Shown here: positions 1 to 5,082 of the stretch, piece by piece
Layout: each line of letters begins with the position of its first letter
Position numbering within the stretch: position 1 is the first letter of the stretch
NCBI GenBank assembly: GCA_027012915.1
Contig: JALUYN010000704.1
Location: forward strand, 1 to 5,082
Direction of reading: 5' to 3'
DNA length: 5,082 nucleotides
Origin: Cellvibrionaceae bacterium
GTDB lineage: Bacteria; Pseudomonadota; Gammaproteobacteria; Pseudomonadales; Cellvibrionaceae
The notes under the pieces: model-generated
What the model saw: the letters and a program-made list of their open reading frames with translations, nothing else
Told to the model about the DNA's origin: nothing
Databases searched by the model: none
Program-made: the position numbers and the translations under genes

Positions 1-2257
1 CAGGCACTTCCTGTACCGGGTGACCGGCCAGGTAGGGCTTCAGGTGCTCACCTACGCCAATGGGGCCCATGCCAGGACCGCCGCCACCGTGAGGGATACA
101 GAAGGTTTTGTGCAAGTTCAGGTGAGACACGTCGCCGCCAAACTTGCCCGGTGCGGCGATGCCCACCAGGGCGTTCATGTTGGCACCGTCGATATACACC
201 TGAGCGCCAATGGCGTGGATGCGCTCGCACAGATCCACAATGCCCTCTTCGAATACACCGTGGGTGGATGGGTAGGTCACCATAATGCAGGCGATCTGCT
301 CACCGTATTGGTCGATCTTGGCTTGCAGGTCGTCCATATCGACGTTGCCTTTGGCATCGCAATCCACAACCACAACCTTCATGCTCACCATCATGGCGGA
401 CGCCGGGTTAGTACCGTGTGCGGAAGACGGAATCAGGCAGATGTTGCGATCGTGCTCACCTTTGGCCTCAAAGTATTTCTTGATCGCCACCAAACCGGCG
501 TACTCACCTTGAGAACCGGCGTTGGGTTGCAGGCTGACACCGTCGTAACCGGTACAGGCGGCCAGCATGTCTTGCAGTTCTTCAAACAGCTGTTGGTAAC
601 CTTCGGCCTGATCGATAGGCGCGAACGGGTGCAGGCTGTTGAACTCGGGCCAGGTCACCGGAATCATCTCGGCGGTGGCATTGAGTTTCATGGTGCAGGA
701 ACCCAGCGGAATCATGGAGTGGTTCAGGGCGATATCACGGCTCTCCAAGCGCTTCAGATAACGCAGCATTTCGGTTTCGCTGTGATAGCTGTTGAACACT
801 TCGTGAGACAGAATCTCGTCGGTGCGCAGCAGTGCCTCTGGCATGCCTTTGGAACCGTTGGCCAGTTCGTCATCCAGTGCATCCAATTCCACTTCCAGAT
901 CTTCCACAGCGGTGCCGGTGAAGATGGATACCAGCTCGGCGATATCGGCGATGCGGGTGGTTTCGTTGACAGATACACCCAGTGCACCCTCACCCAGCTT
1001 GCGCAGGTTGACCTGTGCTGCCAGGGCGCGTTGATAGATTTCATCCTGCTTTTCGTCCACCTGAATGGCCAGGGTATCGAAGTAGGTGTCGTGCACGATA
1101 TCGAAGCCCACTTCCTGCAGTGCTTCACTCAGAATACCGGTGAGGCGATGAATGCGGTTGGCGATGCGCTTCAGACCTTCAGGGCCGTGGTAGATGGCGT
1201 AGAACACGCTCATCAGTGCCAGCAGTACCTGAGAAGTACAGATGTTGGAGTTGGCCTTTTCGCGGCGGATGTGTTGCTCGCGGGTTTGCATGGCCATACG
1301 CAGTGCAGGCTTGCCTTTGGTATCGATGGAGACACCGATAATACGACCCGGCGCAGAGCGCTTGTACTTGTCGCGGAAGGCGAAGAAAGCGGCGTGCGGG
1401 CCACCGAAGCCCAGCGGTACACCAAAGCGTTGATTAGTACCCACCACTACGTCGGCCCCCATGGAGGCGGGGCTCTTCATCAGTACCAGGCTCATGATAT
1501 CGGCGGCAACGGTGACCAATGCGTCTTTGCCGTGGGCGATTTCAATCAGGTCAGTCAGGTCGCGGACTTCACCGCTGGTGCCGGGGTTTTGCAACAGCGC
1601 ACCAAAGTAGTCGGCATCACTCATTACTTCTTCGGGCTTACCTACCAGCACTTCAAAGCCGAAGTGTTCGGCGCGGGTTTGAATTACCGCCAGAGTCTGC
1701 GGGTGAGTGGCTTCGTCCACAAAGAAGTTGTTGGATTTGTTTTTGCGCATCTGGCGCTTGCACATGGCCATGGCTTCGGCCGCGGCGGTGCCTTCATCCA
1801 GCATGGAGGCGTTGGCCAGTTCCATACCTGTCAGGTCGATAATCATTTGCTGGAAGTTCAACAGGCCTTCCAGACGGCCCTGGGCGATCTCGGGCTGGTA
1901 CGGGGTGTAGGCGGTGTACCAACCGGGGTTTTCCATCACATTGCGCAGTACCACGTTGGGCACGATGGTGTTGTGGTAGCCCATGCCGATGTAGGACTTG
2001 AACACCTGATTCTTGCTGGCGATGGCTTTGATTTCAGCCAGCGCCTGATCTTCGCTGACAGCAACGTCCAGGTTCAGATCGTCGCGCTTGCGAATGCCCG
2101 CAGGTACGGTTTTCTCAATCAGCTCATCGATAGAAGCTACGTTCAGTTCCGCCAGCATGGCGTCGGTTTGCTGGGCGTTGGGCCCAATATGGCGACCGAT
2201 AAAAGCGTCGTTGTTTTCCAATTCAAACAGGGTAGCGTTGCGGGAATCGCGAGACAT
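1..2257 (-). CDS. gcvP: Glycine dehydrogenase (decarboxylating), P-protein of the glycine cleavage system; 3' end missing
   Basis: P-protein is the PLP-dependent subunit of the cytoplasmic glycine cleavage system. It decarboxylates glycine and passes the aminomethyl group to the lipoyl arm of GcvH; GcvT and Lpd complete the cycle, yielding methylene-THF, NH3, CO2 and NADH. The minus-strand frame is open for 752 codons and leaves the window at base 1. The N-terminus ([19 protein letters not shown], then IGRHIGP) and the block [12 protein letters not shown] are typical of bacterial single-chain GcvP. In the C-terminal half, SCTMKLN surrounds residue 524, SSAHGTNP spans 611-618, and [19 protein letters not shown] contains the PLP Schiff-base lysine, K717. 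Full-length homologues have about 950-970 residues, so roughly 200 are outside the window. The ATG at 2257 is chosen because GGAAG lies 7 nt upstream and it matches the family N-terminus. The gene is first in its transcript; gcvT and gcvH are not upstream of it and could lie beyond the edge. No internal stop or frameshift was found on manual translation. Confidence 0.98.
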   Translation of the reverse strand, partial: MSRDSRNATLFELENNDAFIGRHIGPNAQQTDAMLAELNVASIDELIEKTVPAGIRKRDDLNLDVAVSEDQALAEIKAIASKNQVFKSYIGMGYHNTIVPNVVLRNVMENPGWYTAYTPYQPEIAQGRLEGLLNFQQMIIDLTGMELANASMLDEGTAAAEAMAMCKRQMRKNKSNNFFVDEATHPQTLAVIQTRAEHFGFEVLVGKPEEVMSDADYFGALLQNPGTSGEVRDLTDLIEIAHGKDALVTVAADIMSLVLMKSPASMGADVVVGTNQRFGVPLGFGGPHAAFFAFRDKYKRSAPGRIIGVSIDTKGKPALRMAMQTREQHIRREKANSNICTSQVLLALMSVFYAIYHGPEGLKRIANRIHRLTGILSEALQEVGFDIVHDTYFDTLAIQVDEKQDEIYQRALAAQVNLRKLGEGALGVSVNETTRIADIAELVSIFTGTAVEDLEVELDALDDELANGSKGMPEALLRTDEILSHEVFNSYHSETEMLRYLKRLESRDIALNHSMIPLGSCTMKLNATAEMIPVTWPEFNSLHPFAPIDQAEGYQQLFEELQDMLAACTGYDGVSLQPNAGSQGEYAGLVAIKKYFEAKGEHDRNICLIPSSAHGTNPASAMMVSMKVVVVDCDAKGNVDMDDLQAKIDQYGEQIACIMVTYPSTHGVFEEGIVDLCERIHAIGAQVYIDGANMNALVGIAAPGKFGGDVSHLNLHKTFCIPHGGGGPGMGPIGVGEHLKPYLAGHPVQEVP

Positions 2258-2264
2258 GAGAGAA

Positions 2265-2269
2265 CTTCC
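2265..2269 (-). promoter_or_regulatory. Ribosome binding site of gcvP (GGAAG)
   Basis: GGAAG on the minus strand, 7 nt before the ATG at 2257. It is a moderate Shine-Dalgarno match at normal spacing and supports the chosen start. Confidence 0.6.
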
Positions 2270-2284
2270 GAAATAAGAAAAATG

Positions 2285-2302
2285 AAACGGCCGTTTGGGC
2301 CG
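2285..2302. repeat. Palindrome and hairpin in the gcvP leader
   Basis: AAACGGCCGTTT (2285-2296) is a perfect 12-bp palindrome. It overlaps an inverted repeat, CGGCC-GTTTG-GGCCG (2288-2302), that could form a 5-bp GC stem with a 5-nt loop. On the gcvP strand the hairpin is followed by the T-rich stretch TTTCATTTTTCTTATTT (2287-2271). The element lies just downstream of the predicted gcvP transcription start. It could therefore be an operator, an attenuator-like hairpin or an mRNA-stability element. The structure is seen directly; the function is inference. Confidence 0.45.
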
Positions 2303-2316
2303 AAAATTAAGGCGGC

Positions 2317-2346
2317 ATATTACCAATTTGGGCAATAATGAGGCAA
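2317..2346 (-). promoter_or_regulatory. Candidate sigma70 promoter for gcvP
   Basis: On the minus strand, TTGCCT (2346-2341, 4/6 match to TTGACA) is followed after 18 bp by TAATAT (2322-2317, keeping the conserved T, A and final T of the -10). Transcription would start near 2309-2311, giving a leader of about 52 nt that contains the GC-rich hairpin. That leader is too short for a tandem glycine riboswitch, and I see no glycine aptamer motif in the 113-bp intergenic region. For the divergent plus-strand gene, I found only a lone AATAAT (2334-2339) without a convincing -35. Confidence 0.35.
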
Positions 2347-2370
2347 CGCAATTAACCACCGAGTCGGCAA

Positions 2371-2985
2371 ATGCCAAAACCTGAACTTGACCTGCTGTTA
2401 AGCGATATTCGCCAGTGCCAATTGTGCGCAGAACACCTGCCATTGGGGCCACGACCTGTGCTGCGCGCCGCGCCGCAGGCGCGCATCATGATTATAGGTC
2501 AGGCACCGGGAACGCGCGTGCACACCAGTGGTATTCCCTGGGACGATCCTTCCGGTGACCGGCTGCGCCAATGGCTGGGCGTGAACAAGGACGAATTCTA
2601 CGATGAATCGCTGTTTGCCATTATGCCCATGGGCTTCTGCTACCCCGGCAAGGGCAGGTCCGGCGATCTGCCGCCACGCAAGGAATGCGCCCCGCAGTGG
2701 CACGACGCCGTGTGGCAACATCTGCCCAATATTGAATTGACGCTGCTGATCGGCCAGTACGCACAGCAACACTATCTGGCTCCCAAAATACTCAAGCAAT
2801 ACAAGACGTTGACCGAGCGAGTGCAACACTGGCAAGAACTGACACCGGATCGCCTGGTGTTGCCCCACCCCTCACCGCGCAATCAGTTGTGGCTGAAGAA
2901 GAACGCCTGGTTTGAAGATGAAGTGGTGCCCTGGCTGCAGAAACGGGTTGAAGCCGTGCGAGTGGCGGCCGCCACTGCAAACTAG
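2371..2985 (+). CDS. Uracil-DNA glycosylase superfamily protein, probably with a 4Fe-4S cluster
   Basis: A 204-residue protein of the UDG fold. Superfamily members flip a damaged base, usually uracil, out of DNA and cut the N-glycosidic bond to start base-excision repair; the substrate of this subgroup is unknown to me. Four cysteines, C16-X2-C19 and C90-X15-C106, match the pattern that holds the iron-sulfur cluster in family 4 enzymes. Residues 40-48 (MIIGQAPGT) occupy motif A, with Q44 where family 4 normally has Glu. Residues 166-171 (HPSPRN) occupy the second active-site motif and look more like the HPSP of family 1 than the HPA of family 4. The segment [16 protein letters not shown] (55-70) stands where family 4 has its GRSG loop. 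Length is close to family 4 (about 200). The ATG at 2371 is the only plausible start: the frame has a stop 18 nt upstream (TAA at 2353) and the next Met is residue 40. The Shine-Dalgarno is weak (GAG at 2361-2363), suggesting low expression. The gene is transcribed divergently from gcvP. Confidence 0.88.
   Translation: MPKPELDLLLSDIRQCQLCAEHLPLGPRPVLRAAPQARIMIIGQAPGTRVHTSGIPWDDPSGDRLRQWLGVNKDEFYDESLFAIMPMGFCYPGKGRSGDLPPRKECAPQWHDAVWQHLPNIELTLLIGQYAQQHYLAPKILKQYKTLTERVQHWQELTPDRLVLPHPSPRNQLWLKKNAWFEDEVVPWLQKRVEAVRVAAATAN
2961..2976. repeat. 16-bp perfect palindrome at the 3' end of the glycosylase-like gene
   Basis: AGTGGCGGCCGCCACT is a perfect inverted repeat inside codons 197-202 of the glycosylase-like gene, in the Ala-rich tail VAAAT, ending 7 nt before the TAG stop. 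In RNA it could form a GC-rich stem of about 6 bp at the end of the message. No T-tract follows, so it is not a standard terminator. It may simply come from the repeated Ala codons GCG GCC GCC. Confidence 0.4.
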
Positions 2986-3021
2986 CTGGCTGGCCCTGTT
3001 GAGTCTGACGCAATCGCATTG

Positions 3022-3050
3022 GTGTCATTTTTGGTGAGGGGGCCTATACT
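3022..3050 (+). promoter_or_regulatory. Sigma70-like promoter for the diguanylate cyclase gene
   Basis: GTGTCA (3022-3027, 4/6 match to TTGACA) is separated by 17 bp from TATACT (3045-3050, 5/6 match to TATAAT). Transcription would start near 3057, leaving about 30 nt before the TTG start codon. This suggests that the cyclase is transcribed on its own rather than only by readthrough from the glycosylase-like gene. The rest of the 101-bp gap shows no other clear element. Confidence 0.55.
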
Positions 3051-3086
3051 GGTGAAAAACAGGCAATTATCAGCGATTCCACCATT

Positions 3087-4133
3087 TTGAGCCCATCTCA
3101 AGACCGACAACTGAGTAATATCCAAAACCAAACCCGATTCAAGCTGCTGCGCTTGGTGGCGGCAATGGGCTTGGTGATGGCCGCCATTTTTGGCATCCGG
3201 CACATGATCGGCGGCACCTACTGGCTGGGCATCAGTCTGTTGCTGGTGTCGTTTACCGGCAGCGTAAATCTGGCGCTGTTTCGCGACCCCGACCATTACT
3301 ACAAAGCCGTCACCACCCTGGCTGCAGCGTCCTATTTGCTGGGCTGTTTGCTGGTGTTTACCGGCGGCGCCAGCGGCACGGGTCTGTATTGGTCATACCC
3401 GCTGTTGAGCATCACCCTGTTTACCACGCGGGTGCGCATTGGTCTGCCGTTGTTTGTGCTGTTTATTCTGGGCACCGCGGCCAGCTGGTACTGGCAACTG
3501 CCCTGGGTCGAGCACCAGTATTCCGAGCTGGAGCAGATCCGCTATCTGACATCCATGAGCCTGCTGGGTTTACTGTGTCTTTCTCGAGAGTACACCGTGG
3601 ATCAGTCGATGATGCAGATGGACAGCATGCGCCAAGCACTACACAGCGCCGCCAACACCGATACCCTCACCGGCTTGTTCAATCGTCGCTTTATCTACGA
3701 AAACCACATTCATCACGGACATTTCTGCCCGGAAATCGAAGCCAATAGCGCAGTCTTGCTGGGTGATATCGACAAATTCAAGCAAGTTAACGACACCTAC
3801 GGCCACAGTGCTGGAGATATGGTACTGAAGATGATCGCCGAAATTCTGACCCAGGCCACCCGCAACAACGATATTCTGGCCCGCTGGGGTGGTGAAGAGT
3901 TTTTGATTATTCTGCCCGACGTCACCGAAGAAGTGGCCATCAAACGCGCCCAGCAATTTGTGGACACCATTGCCGACCAGACGCTGTACCTGGATTCAGG
4001 TGAGTTAAAAGTGACAATGAGTATTGGTGTGGCTCATTCAGAGCCAGGCCGATTGGCCGAAGATGTGCTCAAAGAAGCGGACGACAAGCTGTATCAAGCC
4101 AAGTCATCCGGTCGCAATCGGATCTGTTATTAA
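3087..4133 (+). CDS. Membrane-bound diguanylate cyclase (six-helix sensor region plus GGEEF domain)
   Basis: A 348-residue enzyme expected to make cyclic-di-GMP from two GTP at the inner membrane. Six hydrophobic segments are visible at about 20-40, 45-65, 74-93, 100-113, 117-136 and 151-166. Basic residues around 17-22, 66-73 and 115-117 place both ends in the cytoplasm. The segment TGGASGTGLYW (92-102) recalls a membrane sensor region common in GGDEF proteins, possibly MASE6-like, but this is from memory and unverified. A linker helix (about 167-190) leads to the GGDEF domain: DTLTGLFNRR (192-201), GDIDKFKQVND (226-236, with metal ligand D227), GHSAGD (239-244) and GGEEF (268-272). The inhibitory I-site RNND (259-262) lies exactly five residues before GGEEF, so product inhibition is likely. 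No EAL or HD-GYP domain is present. The start is TTG at 3087, since the frame contains no ATG or GTG upstream back to a TGA at 3006. The next Met is residue 27, inside the first membrane segment. No Shine-Dalgarno is apparent. The ligand sensed is unknown. Confidence 0.93.
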   Translation: MSPSQDRQLSNIQNQTRFKLLRLVAAMGLVMAAIFGIRHMIGGTYWLGISLLLVSFTGSVNLALFRDPDHYYKAVTTLAAASYLLGCLLVFTGGASGTGLYWSYPLLSITLFTTRVRIGLPLFVLFILGTAASWYWQLPWVEHQYSELEQIRYLTSMSLLGLLCLSREYTVDQSMMQMDSMRQALHSAANTDTLTGLFNRRFIYENHIHHGHFCPEIEANSAVLLGDIDKFKQVNDTYGHSAGDMVLKMIAEILTQATRNNDILARWGGEEFLIILPDVTEEVAIKRAQQFVDTIADQTLYLDSGELKVTMSIGVAHSEPGRLAEDVLKEADDKLYQAKSSGRNRICY

Positions 4134-4134
4134 C

Positions 4135-4156
4135 TAGGGCCTGTTAACAGGCCCTA
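4135..4156. terminator. Perfect 22-bp palindrome between convergent genes, probable bidirectional terminator
   Basis: Bases 4135-4156 form a perfect inverted repeat: arm TAGGGCCTG, loop TTAA, arm CAGGCCCTA, giving a 9-bp stem that reads the same on both strands. It begins 2 nt after the cyclase stop (TAA 4131-4133) and contains the stop codon of the convergent PilZ gene (TAG, 4156-4154). Its place between convergent genes fits a shared terminator. However, neither side is followed by a good T-run (AGTACTTTCAGG on plus, GTTAATAACAG on minus), so it may stabilise 3' ends or need a cofactor rather than act as a classic intrinsic terminator. Confidence 0.65.
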
Positions 4157-4555
4157 AGTACTTTCAGGCTCACGCATTTCGTGATCTTCCAGCAATTCGG
4201 TGAGTGAGCGGAAGTGGTGTTCCGTATCATCCTTGTGCTTATCGAGCAGCTCTCGCAACCGCGCCTGGTGATCGATGCTCTTGGCGTGGCATTCCAACCC
4301 CAGAAAATGCCCCTGCTGATGGGCCAGATGCCCCTGCATTTTCACTTTTTGGTTATCTTCCAGCTCAATGGTCAGCACCACCTGCTCGCCATCGTGAAGT
4401 TCGTGCTTGTAGATCAATGCGGCCAGCGCGCCATTAAAGGACAGATCGAGAATATGTACCGGCCAGGTTTGCTGAGCGGTTACCAGTGTCGCGTGGGCAC
4501 GGTAGTCCACGCGGGGGAAACATCGACTTTCTGAATCATTTCTGTAAACGGTCAT
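4154..4555 (-). CDS. Stand-alone PilZ domain protein (second gene of the pair)
   Basis: A 133-residue predicted cytoplasmic cyclic-di-GMP receptor. The PilZ signature is complete: RCFPR (R11-x3-R15) is the arginine motif that grips the ligand phosphates and guanine, and DLSFNG (37-42) matches [D/N]xSxxG. A beta-rich stretch follows to about residue 88 (LGLEC), then a charged helical tail (about 93-127) containing RLRELLDKH and LTELLEDHE. PilZ proteins of this size usually work by binding a partner; the partner is not indicated here. The start is ATG at 4555, with AGAGGT 4 nt upstream. The frame stays open to another ATG at 4663, but that would add 36 residues with no PilZ homology and overlap the preceding gene. 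It lies 52 nt after the other PilZ gene with no terminator between, so the two probably share a transcript. The tail resembles that of its neighbour (ELLEDHEM against ELLAHHEE), suggesting an old tandem duplication. Confidence 0.9.
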   Translation of the reverse strand: MTVYRNDSESRCFPRVDYRAHATLVTAQQTWPVHILDLSFNGALAALIYKHELHDGEQVVLTIELEDNQKVKMQGHLAHQQGHFLGLECHAKSIDHQARLRELLDKHKDDTEHHFRSLTELLEDHEMREPEST

Positions 4556-4559
4556 GGAT

Positions 4560-4565
4560 ACCTCT
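4560..4565 (-). promoter_or_regulatory. Ribosome binding site fixing the start of the second PilZ gene
   Basis: AGAGGT on the minus strand ends 4 nt before the ATG at 4555. This is the best Shine-Dalgarno near this frame and favours the 133-residue product over the longer reading from 4663. The remaining intergenic bases (4566-4607) show no promoter or terminator that I can support. Confidence 0.65.
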
Positions 4566-4607
4566 AAATTCCTTGGCTGTTCCTGCTTACGTTCAATCCA
4601 ATTGTGT

Positions 4608-4985
4608 TCAGCTCTGCTCTTCGTGATGGGCCAATAGTTCGTGCAGTTCGCGCTCTGCGGCATCGGGGACGCCCAGATTCAGCTCCACCAGGCGTCGCAG
4701 ATGGCCAATACTCTCTACATCGATATTGGTGCACACCAGCCCCAATCGATTGGATTCACTGCGGGCAATGGCCACGTCCATACGAATCAGGGCGCTGTCA
4801 CTCAATGCGATGGAAGCCTCCAGCTTTGCATCGGCATCGGCGTCGAAACCTTCAGGTTTGGCCACCAATAATCCCTTGATTGAGACATCCAGTAACAGAC
4901 ACTCCCATTGCTGATCGCCTTGCGAAATCACGCAGGAAGAATGAAATCGAACCCGGCTGAAGTGCCTGCGCTCAGAATCCGACAC
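4608..4985 (-). CDS. Stand-alone PilZ domain protein (first gene of the pair, GTG start)
   Basis: A 125-residue predicted cytoplasmic cyclic-di-GMP receptor. The N-terminus carries RRHFSR, with the RxxxR motif at R7 and R11, and DVSIKG (33-38) supplies [D/N]xSxxG, so both ligand-binding elements are intact. The beta-barrel runs to about residue 85 (RLGLVCTNID). It is followed by a helical tail, HLRRLVELNLG and then ERELHELLAHHEE, a C-terminal form I recall from other gammaproteobacterial PilZ proteins. There is no signal peptide or membrane segment, so it should act in the cytoplasm, probably by binding a partner. The start is GTG at 4985, supported by AAGGAG (4999-4994) 8 nt upstream and by the usual position of the RxxxR motif close to the N-terminus. 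It is the promoter-proximal gene of the two-gene PilZ operon that faces the diguanylate cyclase. The specific process controlled, such as motility, adhesion or polysaccharide, cannot be read from the sequence. Confidence 0.92.
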   Translation of the reverse strand: MSDSERRHFSRVRFHSSCVISQGDQQWECLLLDVSIKGLLVAKPEGFDADADAKLEASIALSDSALIRMDVAIARSESNRLGLVCTNIDVESIGHLRRLVELNLGVPDAAERELHELLAHHEEQS

Positions 4986-4999
4986 AATGGTGTCTCCTT
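4981..4999 (-). promoter_or_regulatory. Ribosome binding site and start-codon hairpin of the first PilZ gene
   Basis: On the minus strand AAGGAG (4999-4994) is a strong Shine-Dalgarno. It overlaps the inverted repeat GACAC-CATT-GTGTC (4994-4981), whose 3' arm contains the GTG start codon (4985-4983). The 5-bp stem with a 4-nt loop could partly mask the start and the last G of the Shine-Dalgarno. The pairing is visible; a regulatory role is inference, and a 5-bp stem may be too weak to matter. Confidence 0.5.
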
Positions 5000-5001
5000 T
5001 A

Positions 5002-5029
5002 TTCAGTTTTGCTCTTCTACTTTCAGTTT
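5002..5029. repeat. Two direct copies of TTCAGTTT upstream of the PilZ pair
   Basis: TTCAGTTT occurs at 5002-5009 and 5022-5029, starting exactly 20 bp apart, close to two helical turns. Both lie in the untranslated region of the first PilZ gene, reading AAACTGAA on the coding strand. The spacing would suit a dimeric regulator, but the region is AT-rich and two short copies may be chance. Confidence 0.3.
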
Positions 5030-5044
5030 AGAGCTTGAACGGTT

Positions 5045-5050
5045 TATATA
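5045..5050 (-). promoter_or_regulatory. Possible -10 element of the PilZ operon
   Basis: TATATA (5050-5045), extended to TATATAAA on the minus strand, is the best -10-like sequence upstream of the first PilZ gene. It would give a leader of about 50 nt. No good -35 is present at 16-18 bp (the best is TTCTGT), so an activator or an alternative sigma factor could be needed, or the true promoter could lie beyond the window. Confidence 0.3.
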
Positions 5051-5082
5051 CAATTACCGAAAGATCTACAGAATAAAAGGGG

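Noticed and set aside
20..2338. 772-residue plus-strand open frame antisense to gcvP
   Set aside because: It is the exact reverse register of a clear gcvP gene, has no recognisable domain, and is explained by gcvP codon bias.
2258..2370. Glycine riboswitch upstream of gcvP
   Set aside because: The region is only 113 bp, the predicted leader is about 52 nt, and no glycine aptamer core is visible.
2398..2868. 156-residue minus-strand open frame inside the glycosylase-like gene
   Set aside because: The plus-strand frame has conserved UDG motifs and cysteines; the antisense product has no recognisable features.
2961..2985. Intrinsic terminator of the glycosylase-like gene at its 16-bp palindrome
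   Set aside because: The stem lies inside the coding sequence and no T-run follows; it may arise from clustered Ala codons.
2982..3296. 104-residue minus-strand frame over the cyclase promoter and N-terminus
   Set aside because: It overlaps a good promoter and the membrane-helix coding region of the cyclase, and shows no domain.
4556..4663. 36-residue N-terminal extension of the second PilZ protein from an ATG at 4663
   Set aside because: It would overlap the upstream PilZ gene, has no family similarity, and a strong ribosome site precedes the ATG at 4555.
1..5082. Mobile element, CRISPR array, defence island or phage remnant
   Set aside because: No transposase, integrase, spaced repeat array, tRNA or defence domain was seen; the genes are ordinary chromosomal types.

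Overview
The window looks like the chromosome of a free-living gammaproteobacterium. The evidence is the moderate GC content, the protein similarity remembered from gammaproteobacterial homologues, and the cyclic-di-GMP genes. The genus cannot be fixed from the sequence alone; a marine or Cellvibrio/Alteromonas-like lineage is only a guess. I see no mobile element, CRISPR array, tRNA or rRNA.

Layout. (1) Bases 1-2257, minus strand, hold the first 752 codons of gcvP, the glycine decarboxylase P-protein. The gene runs off the left edge about 200 residues before its expected end and already includes the PLP-binding lysine. (2) A 113-bp divergent intergenic region (2258-2370) carries a candidate gcvP promoter and a GC-rich palindrome/hairpin. 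(3) Bases 2371-2985, plus strand, encode a small uracil-DNA-glycosylase-superfamily protein with four cysteines spaced as in the iron-sulfur family 4 enzymes, but with non-family-4 active-site motifs. (4) A 101-bp gap holds a good sigma70-like promoter. It leads to a membrane diguanylate cyclase (3087-4133, plus) that probably starts at TTG and has six predicted membrane helices and a GGEEF domain with an intact inhibitory I-site. (5) A perfect 22-bp palindrome separates it from two convergent minus-strand genes (4154-4555 and 4608-4985). Each encodes a short stand-alone PilZ protein with intact cyclic-di-GMP-binding motifs and a similar C-terminal helical tail. The upstream one starts at GTG.

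How the genes fit together. gcvP is housekeeping one-carbon metabolism and the glycosylase-like gene is probable DNA repair; neither has an obvious link to the rest. The right half is a compact cyclic-di-GMP locus: one membrane-bound synthase facing a two-gene operon of candidate receptors. No single gene is a new family. The points most worth following are the synthase/twin-receptor arrangement, the mixed motifs of the glycosylase-like protein, and several palindromes in non-coding or gene-end positions.
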